DNA of 7,265 bases, from the NCBI GenBank assembly GCA_011391755.1, contig JAABPZ010000071.1:1-7265 (forward strand). Direction: 5' to 3'. The notes under the pieces are model-generated. The model saw only the letters and a list, made by a program, of their open reading frames with translations. It had not been told where the DNA came from and did not search any database. Numbering within the stretch: the first letter of the stretch is position 1; each line of letters opens with the position of its first letter. Positions 1 through 6,895 of the stretch are shown here, in pieces. This DNA comes from Methanothrix sp. GTDB taxonomy: Archaea; Halobacteriota; Methanosarcinia; Methanotrichales; Methanotrichaceae. The translations under genes were made by a program, and so were the position numbers.

Positions 1-6
1 ACCGCC

Positions 7-12
7 GGAGGG
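7..12 (+). promoter_or_regulatory. Ribosome binding site of the phosphoglycolate phosphatase gene
   Basis: GGAGGG is a strong Shine-Dalgarno match. It ends 9 bases before the ATG at 22 but 15 bases before the next in-frame ATG at 28, so it favours the first ATG. Only 21 bases lie upstream of the gene, so no promoter can be judged. Confidence 0.7.
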
Positions 13-21
13 CTTAGGGCA

Positions 22-708
22 ATGGCCATGATCCGCGCCCTGGCTGTGGACATCGATGGCACCCTGAGCGACCAAGATCGAGTGCTCTGTCCCGCCGCCC
101 TGCAAGCGCTGCGAGGTCTGAAGGTGCCCGTGGTGCTGAGCACGGGCAACTCCCACTGCTTCACCAGAACGGTTTGTGTTCTCCTGGGCACGCCCCGTAT
201 TTTCATCGCCGAGAACGGAGGCGTGCTATCCTACTCCGATGATGAGATCGAGGTACTGGCAGACCTGAAAGTCTGTGAAGATGCCTTCCAAAAGCTGTCC
301 GCAGAATTTCCCCTGCAGAGATTCAGCTCCTCTCGCTACAGATTTACCGATATCGCCCTGCAGCGCAACTTCGATGCATTGGCCGCAGCCAGGCGCGTCC
401 AGGAGCTGGGCCTGCCCGTGCATATCATAGATACCACCTTTGCTGTGCATATCAAAGACAAGCGGGTTGACAAGGGCACGGGCCTACGCCGCATTGCCAA
501 GCGCATGCAAATCGAGCTGTCCGAGTTTGCCGCCATCGGTGACAGCAACAGCGACCTGCCCATGTACCAGTTGGCCGGCTTTCGAGCCTCGGTGGGCAAC
601 GCTAGAGCGGAGCTAAAGCAGATCTCCGACTACGTGGCAAAGGCCGAATACGGAAACGGCTTTGCTGAAATCATAAATTACATGAAAGAAAAAAAGATGT
701 TGATTTGA
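22..708 (+). CDS. pgp: Phosphoglycolate phosphatase, archaeal HAD type
   Basis: This 228-residue protein is a cytosolic HAD-superfamily phosphatase of the archaeal phosphoglycolate phosphatase family. Members dephosphorylate 2-phosphoglycolate to glycolate and phosphate with Mg2+, removing a toxic metabolite formed by DNA repair and side reactions. All four HAD motifs are visible. Motif I is DIDGT at residues 10-14, with D10 the expected nucleophile and D12 the acid/base. Motif II is STGN at 40-43. Motif III is the lysine K151 in VDKGTGL. Motif IV is GDSNSD at 173-178. The stretch between motifs II and III fits the C2-type cap domain. ENGG at 64-67 is typical of this Cof-like subfamily. The length fits the family (about 220-235). 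The start at 22 is supported by GGAGGG at 7-12. The stop lies one base before the next gene, so the two form an operon. A related sugar-phosphate specificity cannot be excluded from sequence alone. Confidence 0.88.
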   Translation: MAMIRALAVDIDGTLSDQDRVLCPAALQALRGLKVPVVLSTGNSHCFTRTVCVLLGTPRIFIAENGGVLSYSDDEIEVLADLKVCEDAFQKLSAEFPLQRFSSSRYRFTDIALQRNFDALAAARRVQELGLPVHIIDTTFAVHIKDKRVDKGTGLRRIAKRMQIELSEFAAIGDSNSDLPMYQLAGFRASVGNARAELKQISDYVAKAEYGNGFAEIINYMKEKKMLI

Positions 709-709
709 A

Positions 710-1939
710 TTGCCCGGAGACAAAAAAGCCCTTCTTGCCGTCCTAGGCTCCTGTATCGCCCTCTTTTGGCCGGGCGCTCTTACCTTCGGCTTTGCTGGGG
801 TCATGGCTCCCATCTGGCAGGAGATGTTTCAGGTCGGACGCGCCGCCACAGGCCTGACCATCTTTTTCATGCTCGCGGCGGTAGGCGCTTTCATGTTCCT
901 GGTGGGCCGCTGGCAGGAGCGCTGGGGCCTGCGGCGCATGATCACTCTGGGCGTCATCCTCACGGCCCTCGCCTCCCTGCTCGTATCTCAGGCCACCTCG
1001 ATCTACACCGTCTACATCTGGGCTTTCCTTAACGGCATGGCCTCCAGCTTTGTGTACGTTCCCGCTCTGACCCTGGTGCAGTGGTGCTACCCGCTAAAGA
1101 GGGGCCTGGTTGCCGGCACGGTGAGCATGGTCTTTGGGCTGGCGGCAGCCATCATGTCGCCATTCTTTGCAAAAATGCACTCTGCCTTGGGCTACGAGGC
1201 CATGAATCTGGTTGTTGCCCTTCTCACCCTTTCCATCGGCCTTCTGGGTGCCTATTTTGCCCGCGCTCCGCCTGCTTGGGAGAATGCCGCCTCTGCCCGG
1301 CGCGCCAAGGTAGTAGCGGCAAAACCGCCGGCAAAGATCATAACCGCAGCCAAATCGTTCACCGTAAAAGAGAGCCTGCACACCAGAAGCTTCTGGCTGC
1401 TCTGGATCACCTGGACCTTTGCAGGAGCTGCGGGCGTCTCCATGACCATCCTCGCCACCGGCTACGGGCTCTTCCTGGGCTTTCCTCTATCCTCAGCCAT
1501 CCTCATCCTGACCGCCTTTAATCTCACCAACGGAATGAGCCGCCTGATCAGCGGCATTCTCTCGGACCAGTTTGGCAGAAATCAGGTCATGAGCCTGGCC
1601 TTCCTGGCCGCAGGCATCGCCTATTTCGTCCTGCCTTGGGCCGACGATCTGGTGACCTGCGCTCTGCTGGCTGCGGTAGTGGGCTTTTCCTTCGGCACCC
1701 TCTTCTCCGTCTCTGCGCCATTGGTGGCAGACTGCTTTGGCCTGGAGCACTTCGGGGCGATCTTTGGCCTGACCTTCGCCGCCTACGGCTTTGTGGCCGG
1801 GCCGCTGGGGCCCACCCTCTCCGGCTACCTGCTGGATGTAACAGGAGACAACTTCTTCCTGGTCTTCCTTTATCTGGGCATCTTCTGTCTGCTGGCGGGG
1901 CTTTTCATACGGCAGGTTGTGCCGCCGCAAAGGGCTTGA
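710..1939 (+). CDS. OFA-family MFS transporter, small organic anion carrier
   Basis: This 409-residue membrane protein belongs to the major facilitator superfamily and resembles the oxalate/formate antiporter (OFA) branch. About twelve hydrophobic segments are visible in two blocks: six at roughly residues 8-184 and six at roughly 227-402. They are separated by a basic loop at about 185-226 that contains several Ala/Lys/Arg residues. A motif-A-like loop, GRWQERWGLRR, lies at 66-76 and its second-half counterpart, GILSDQFGRN, at 282-291. The segment SLHTRSFWLLW at 222-232, at the start of the second half, is typical of OFA proteins. The start is TTG at 710: an in-frame TGA at 701-703 blocks any earlier start, and the next in-frame ATG at 803 would remove the first membrane helix. 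No clear Shine-Dalgarno site is seen, so translation probably depends on the phosphatase gene ending one base upstream. The substrate is unknown. Y359 in AAYG sits where oxalate carriers are expected to have a lysine (recalled, not aligned), so oxalate is doubtful. Glycolate export is an inference from the neighbour. Confidence 0.82.
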   Translation: MPGDKKALLAVLGSCIALFWPGALTFGFAGVMAPIWQEMFQVGRAATGLTIFFMLAAVGAFMFLVGRWQERWGLRRMITLGVILTALASLLVSQATSIYTVYIWAFLNGMASSFVYVPALTLVQWCYPLKRGLVAGTVSMVFGLAAAIMSPFFAKMHSALGYEAMNLVVALLTLSIGLLGAYFARAPPAWENAASARRAKVVAAKPPAKIITAAKSFTVKESLHTRSFWLLWITWTFAGAAGVSMTILATGYGLFLGFPLSSAILILTAFNLTNGMSRLISGILSDQFGRNQVMSLAFLAAGIAYFVLPWADDLVTCALLAAVVGFSFGTLFSVSAPLVADCFGLEHFGAIFGLTFAAYGFVAGPLGPTLSGYLLDVTGDNFFLVFLYLGIFCLLAGLFIRQVVPPQRA

Positions 1940-2002
1940 TCTAGCTCCCCTTCTTTGTCGTAGTAATCAGCCAGCTCTTTGAATAGTGCACTGAGGACGC
2001 AC

Positions 2003-2022
2003 CGAGATTCAATTGCATCTCG
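2003..2022. repeat. Near-perfect 20-bp palindrome between convergent genes
   Basis: CGAGATTCAATTGCATCTCG reads the same on both strands except for one mismatched pair (bases 2009 and 2016), giving nine of ten pairs. It starts 63 bases after the transporter stop codon. It could form a hairpin at the 3' end of the transporter mRNA or be a protein binding site. No T-run follows directly on either strand, so it is not a textbook intrinsic terminator. Confidence 0.45.
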
Positions 2023-2049
2023 ATGCCCTCTACACGCTGATCCTCTTTA

Positions 2050-2060
2050 GGACTTACGCA
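2050..2060. repeat. GGACTTACGCA motif resembling an insertion-sequence end
   Basis: GGACTTACGCA, preceded by TA, resembles terminal inverted repeats I recall from several transposon and MITE families in archaea and cyanobacteria. No matching inverted copy (TGCGTAAGTCC) is found elsewhere in this gap, and no transposase gene is present. If real, it is a solo or relict end. The match is short and recognised from memory, so confidence is low. Confidence 0.25.
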
Positions 2061-2093
2061 GTTGGAGTCATAGACAATGAATAATCCAGACAT

Positions 2094-2255
2094 GATCAGT
2101 CAGTCCTTTTGCCATCGCGGGTGTTCTTTTCATCCATTTTTTTTCTTGGAGGAACTGAGATTATTGGACGCGATTTGAAGGAATATGTGTCTGCGCATTT
2201 CGGAGTGGAAAAATCTTAAGAATGAATGAAGGCATCGTATCGTAGTGAACTATTT
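2094..2255. other. Gap between convergent genes, no confident gene
   Basis: The rest of the convergent intergenic region holds an 8-T run at 2137-2144. It also holds a short plus-strand open frame with no ATG: from a possible GTG at 2121 to TAA at 2217-2219, 32 codons ending in FGVEKS. GGAGGA at 2148-2153 looks like a ribosome site, but the nearest downstream in-frame start candidates are TTG 2175 and GTG 2187, which leave only a handful of codons. Nothing here supports a functional protein. It may be decayed sequence continuous with the remnant at 1941-2093. Confidence 0.4.
2137..2144 (+). terminator. T-run, possible archaeal terminator for the phosphatase-transporter operon
   Basis: Eight consecutive T residues on the plus strand lie about 200 bases after the transporter stop codon. 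Archaeal RNA polymerase is known to terminate at T-rich tracts without needing a hairpin. It is the only long T-run in the convergent gap on this strand. The distance from the gene makes the assignment tentative. Confidence 0.3.
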
Positions 2256-3977
2256 TCAGGATTTCTCCAAAAACAAAGGAACAAACCGAAACGCTTTCAC
2301 ATCCACCAGCCCCTTATCCGTCAGCTTCAGCTCCGGGATCACCGGCAGGCAGAGAAAGGAGAGCGTCATGAAAGGGTCCTCCAGCTTGCATCCCAGCCCG
2401 GCGGCGGCCGCAATGCACTCCGCTATTCCCTCCGCCACATCTCGCATGCACCTCTCCGAGAGCAGCCCGGCCACGGGCAGAGGCAGGTTCGCCAAAACCT
2501 TCCCGTCGGCCACCGCCACCAGCCCGCCGCCCATCTCCTTGACCGCCAGAACCGCGGCCAGCATATCCTCGTCCGTTGCTCCGACGGCGACGATGTTGTG
2601 CGAGTCATGGGCCACGGAGGAGGCGATGGCGCCGCAGCGCAGGCCAAAGCCCTGCACCAGTCCCAGGCCCACGTTGCCTGTGGCTTTGTGCCTCTCCACC
2701 ACCGCTATTTTCAGGATGTCCCGGTCTATGTCGGAGGCGACCTTTCCATCTTTAATTTTGGGCAAAAGCTGCAGAGATTTTGTGATGATCTGGTTTGGAA
2801 TAACGCCAATAACCCTAGCGGGGCCCTTCTCTGCCTTTATCTCAAACGACCGCGAGCCGAGGGGGCCGATCTGCATCGATTTGTGCCCGGCAGTGGCCGG
2901 AGCCTTTAGCGGAACGATGAGTTCGCCGTTTTCCGCCACCACTTTTCCGTCTTTGATGACCAAAACGGCGCGGGGATGCTCCAAATCGTCAAGGACGGCG
3001 ATGTCCGCTCTGTAGCCGGGAGCGATGGCCCCTAAATCCGAGAGGCCGAAGTACCGGGCGGCGTTGAGGCTGGCGATCTGCAGGGCGATTATGGGATCGA
3101 GGCCCTGCTCGATTGCCGTCCTTACCATGAAGTCGATATGCCCAACACGCAGGATATCTGCAGGATGCCGGTCGTCCGAGACGAAGAGGAACTGGCGGGC
3201 GTTCTTGGCGCTGACCAGAGGCAGTAGATCGAGCAAATTCTTGGCAGCGCTGCCCTCTCGCAGCATGATGTACATCCCGGAGCGAAGCTTCTCTCGGGCT
3301 TCATCAATAGTGGTACACTCGTGATCGGAACGGATGCCGGCAGAGATGTAGGCAGAGAGGTCGCGGCCCGTCAGGCCCGGAGCGTGCCCGTCTATGGGCC
3401 TTGCGCCAGCATGAGCCAGCTTCTTCATCATTTCCAGATCGCGGAAGATGACCCCCGGATAGTTCATGACCTCGGCCAGGCCCAGGACCCTCTCTTCCGG
3501 CCAGAGCCCGGCCAGGGCGTCAGCATCCAGGGCCGCTCCTGCGCTCTCCAGATTAGTGGCGGGAACGCAAGAGGGGAGCATGATAAAGATGTTCAAGGGA
3601 ATATCTCTTGAGGACTGTAGCATGTAGCGAATGCCCGCCTCGCCCAACACGTTGGCGATCTCATGCGGGTCGGCGATCACGGTGGTGGTGCCCCTGGGCA
3701 CCACGGCCCGCGCGTACTCGGTAACAGTGACCATGCTGCTTTCGATATGCACATGGCTGTCGATGAATCCCGGCGCGATGATTTTGCCGTCCAGCTCCAG
3801 GGTCCGGCTGGCGCCAGCGCAGTCGAAGCCTGCAATCCGGCCTTTATGAATAGCCACATCCGCCCGGTGCACCTCGCCCGAAAGGACATTGGCCACGCTG
3901 CCCCCGGCCAAGAGTAGATCGACCTCGATTTCGCCGCGCGCGGCGGCGATCTGTTCATGCAAGGGAGCCATAACCAT
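2256..3977 (-). CDS. ade: Adenine deaminase
   Basis: This 573-residue cytosolic amidohydrolase converts adenine to hypoxanthine and ammonia in purine salvage. The N-terminal half is a metal-dependent amidohydrolase barrel. PGFIDSHVHIESSM at residues 69-82 contains the metal-binding HxH (H75, H77). ADPHEIANVLG is at 102-112, LAEVMNYPG at 167-175 (E169), DGHAPG at 196-201 (H198), SDHE at 218-221 and SDDRHP at 267-272 (D268, the expected catalytic aspartate). The C-terminal part has the signatures specific to this family: SVAHDSHNIVAVG at 454-466 and DPFMTLSFLCLP at 534-545. Length fits the usual 540-600. The start ATG at 3977 has AAGGA (plus-strand bases 3984-3988) six bases upstream, which fits better than the ATG two codons later. 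The gene is single, convergent with the transporter and divergent from cdc48. A TATA-like TCTAAATA lies at 4010-4003. No frameshift or missing key residue is seen. Confidence 0.95.
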   Translation of the reverse strand: MVMAPLHEQIAAARGEIEVDLLLAGGSVANVLSGEVHRADVAIHKGRIAGFDCAGASRTLELDGKIIAPGFIDSHVHIESSMVTVTEYARAVVPRGTTTVIADPHEIANVLGEAGIRYMLQSSRDIPLNIFIMLPSCVPATNLESAGAALDADALAGLWPEERVLGLAEVMNYPGVIFRDLEMMKKLAHAGARPIDGHAPGLTGRDLSAYISAGIRSDHECTTIDEAREKLRSGMYIMLREGSAAKNLLDLLPLVSAKNARQFLFVSDDRHPADILRVGHIDFMVRTAIEQGLDPIIALQIASLNAARYFGLSDLGAIAPGYRADIAVLDDLEHPRAVLVIKDGKVVAENGELIVPLKAPATAGHKSMQIGPLGSRSFEIKAEKGPARVIGVIPNQIITKSLQLLPKIKDGKVASDIDRDILKIAVVERHKATGNVGLGLVQGFGLRCGAIASSVAHDSHNIVAVGATDEDMLAAVLAVKEMGGGLVAVADGKVLANLPLPVAGLLSERCMRDVAEGIAECIAAAAGLGCKLEDPFMTLSFLCLPVIPELKLTDKGLVDVKAFRFVPLFLEKS

Positions 3978-3983
3978 AGAGCT

Positions 3984-3988
3984 TCCTT
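3984..3988 (-). promoter_or_regulatory. Ribosome binding site of adenine deaminase
   Basis: On the minus strand this reads AAGGA, six bases before the ATG at 3977-3975. The spacing supports that ATG over the in-frame ATG at 3971-3969. Confidence 0.55.
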
Positions 3989-4002
3989 CTCTCTTGTAGC
4001 CC

Positions 4003-4010
4003 TATTTAGA
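4003..4010 (-). promoter_or_regulatory. TATA-like box upstream of adenine deaminase
   Basis: The minus strand reads TCTAAATA, close to the archaeal box A pattern. The expected start of transcription about 25 bases downstream would fall near 3981. That would leave a leader of only a few bases and exclude the AAGGA ribosome site, so either the promoter or the ribosome site is not the one used. Confidence 0.22.
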
Positions 4011-4020
4011 TTATCCATTT

Positions 4021-4129
4021 CTTTGTGCGTTCTTTGTGGCTTTGTGCCTTTGTGGTTGGTTTTTTTTGGCGGGAAGGTAGGATCAGAGCTTACTACCGCG
4101 CTCAACACAAAGGCACGAAGGCACAAAGA
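4021..4129. repeat. Large inverted repeat made of 8-bp CTTTGTGN units
   Basis: The left arm at 4031-4054 and the right arm at 4106-4129 are inverted copies matching at 22 of 24 positions, separated by 51 bases. Each arm is a short tandem array. The left holds CTTTGTGG, CTTTGTGC and CTTTGTGG at 4032-4055, with another CTTTGTGCG at 4021. The right holds CTTTGTGC, CTTCGTGC and CTTTGTGT read on the minus strand. Inside the loop a small stem, GGTAG (4076-4080) with CTACC (4093-4097), adds to a stacked hairpin. Similar CACAAAGGCAC arrays are, to my recollection, dispersed in many archaeal and bacterial genomes, so this is probably a multicopy repeat rather than a gene-specific operator. Confidence 0.75.
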
Positions 4130-4171
4130 CGACTTGATAAAGATGCAGCACTTGCCTCTTGCCGCCAAAAA
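4063..4171. repeat. Second inverted repeat, TTTTTGGCGG / CCGCCAAAAA
   Basis: TTTTTGGCGG at 4063-4072 and CCGCCAAAAA at 4162-4171 are perfect 10-bp inverted copies 89 bases apart. Their arms interleave with the larger inverted repeat: one arm lies in its loop and the other beyond its right arm. The two cannot pair at once except as a pseudoknot-like or cruciform alternative. Arms this short could arise by chance, but they may mark the edges of an inserted repeat unit. Confidence 0.35.
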
Positions 4172-4197
4172 TATTAAATAGATTACTATCAATTACA

Positions 4198-4206
4198 CAT
4201 ATAAAA
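4198..4206 (+). promoter_or_regulatory. Upstream TATA-like box, alternative promoter for cdc48
   Basis: ACATATAAA in an AT-rich stretch could be an archaeal box A with transcription starting near 4228, giving a leader of about 30-40 bases. It competes with the box at 4228-4235. An 8-bp palindrome, CTTCGAAG at 4211-4218, lies between them. Confidence 0.25.
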
Positions 4207-4227
4207 TTAGCTTCGAAGTCGGATAAA

Positions 4228-4235
4228 CTTATATC
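4228..4235 (+). promoter_or_regulatory. TATA-like box of cdc48
   Basis: CTTATATC resembles the archaeal box A and is preceded by the purine-rich GGATAAA, a plausible TFB contact. A start about 26 bases downstream falls near 4258. That gives either a nearly leaderless mRNA for GTG 4261 or a short leader for GTG 4270. Confidence 0.4.
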
Positions 4236-4251
4236 GCTTGGGTTAAAATAA

Positions 4252-6474
<2,223 letters not shown>

Positions 6475-6486
6475 TGCATTTATCAA

Positions 6487-6750
6487 ATGATGGGGATGGG
6501 AAAGGTGTTCTCGGGAAGCATTGCTGGAAAAGAGATCGTAAACATCGACGGCATGGTGTTAGGCGAGCTGGAGGATATGATCTTTGAGGTGCAGACCGGA
6601 AAGCTGGTGGATCTGTTGGTCAAGCCGAACAAGGAGCTGAACCGCATGAAGTACAGGGAGGACGGAAAGTTTGTGCTCATACCCTTTGCTTCAGTGGTGG
6701 CCATCAAGGACTACATCGTGATTGACGAGAGCCGGGCTATGAAAACGTAA
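6487..6750 (+). CDS. Small PRC-barrel domain protein, possible CdpB-type division factor
   Basis: This 87-residue soluble protein is a single PRC-barrel domain. Characteristic segments are the DGMVLGELEDMIFEV strand pair at residues 21-35, the TGKLVDLLVKP turn and strand at 37-47, and LIPFASVVAIKDYIVID at 64-80. Stand-alone PRC-barrel proteins of about 80-100 residues are common in euryarchaea. Some (CdpB1 and CdpB2 in haloarchaea) act with SepF and FtsZ in cell division, and others have no known role. Assignment to CdpB is an inference. The gene begins 12 bases after cdc48 in the same frame, so co-transcription is likely. ATG codons at 6487, 6490 and 6496 are all possible starts. No clear ribosome site precedes them, suggesting reinitiation after cdc48. 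Confidence 0.85.
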   Translation: MMGMGKVFSGSIAGKEIVNIDGMVLGELEDMIFEVQTGKLVDLLVKPNKELNRMKYREDGKFVLIPFASVVAIKDYIVIDESRAMKT

Positions 6751-6895
6751 GTGTGAGGCAAGTTTTCTCATGGCGAAGAGGTACGGTCCATTCTGACGAA
6801 TCCGTAAGAGAGCGCACCTCCGAGGCCCGAAGATCGTATTCAAGCTATCGTCTTGGGAAAAGCTTAATTTATTCCAGATATAACGAGTTTGATTG
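6751..6895. other. Intergenic spacer before the cyclophilin gene
   Basis: These 145 bases contain no gene. I looked for a tRNA or other structured RNA and found neither a T-arm consensus nor a convincing long stem. No strong T-run terminator follows the PRC-barrel gene; the best candidate is a 4-T run near 6764. A TATA-like element sits near its right end. Confidence 0.5.
6864..6872 (+). promoter_or_regulatory. TATA-like box of the cyclophilin gene
   Basis: TTAATTTAT lies about 28 bases before the ATG at 6896, the distance expected between box A and the transcription start. Together with the lack of a Shine-Dalgarno sequence before that ATG, this suggests a leaderless mRNA. Confidence 0.33.

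Larger units (their letters stand above)
1941..2093 (-). pseudogene. Short unrecognised ORF, probable gene remnant
   Basis: The minus strand has a 50-codon open frame from ATG (bases 2093-2091) to TAG (1943-1941). It ends one base from the stop of the convergent transporter gene. The predicted peptide starts MSGLFIVYDSN and ends WLITTTKKGS; I recognise no family. An AAGGA-like element lies about 10 bases upstream of the ATG, and an in-frame TGA lies three codons upstream. The frame runs across an 11-base motif (2050-2060) that resembles insertion-sequence ends and across the palindrome at 2003-2022. The likeliest reading is the decayed 3' end of a gene interrupted by a mobile element, but chance or a genuine small protein remain possible. 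Confidence 0.22.

Noticed and set aside
766..1944. Alternative-frame plus-strand ORFs inside the transporter gene
   Set aside because: They are His/Arg/Gly-rich out-of-frame readings of a gene whose true frame shows twelve membrane helices.
2245..3015. Long plus-strand open frames antisense to adenine deaminase (256 and 227 codons)
   Set aside because: They lie fully opposite a gene with all family motifs. Their translations are Ser/Pro/Arg-rich and lack any domain, as expected for antisense frames of GC-rich genes.
3932..3945. Perfect 14-bp palindrome CGCCGCGCGCGGCG near the 5' end of adenine deaminase
   Set aside because: It encodes an Ala/Arg-rich stretch in GC-rich coding sequence, so codon use explains it without a regulatory role.
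4060..4067. 8-T run as a terminator
   Set aside because: Both flanking genes are transcribed away from this point, so no known transcript would end here on the plus strand.
4021..4129. CRISPR array
   Set aside because: Units are about 8 bp without unique spacers and the arms are inverted rather than directly repeated at regular spacing.
3957..4181. Plus-strand 74-codon frame across the repeat (contains LCVLCGFVPLW and NTKARRHKD)
   Set aside because: These phrases are direct translations of the repeat units and appear wherever such repeats occur. No start context or homologous protein is apparent.
3677..4192. Minus-strand 171-codon frame covering the repeat and the start of adenine deaminase
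   Set aside because: Its N-terminal half is a translation of the CACAAAGGC repeat, and its C-terminal half is adenine deaminase DNA in the wrong frame.
6751..6895. tRNA or small structured RNA in the spacer
   Set aside because: There is no GTTCGA-type T-loop with flanking stem and no acceptor pairing; short complementary stretches are no better than chance.
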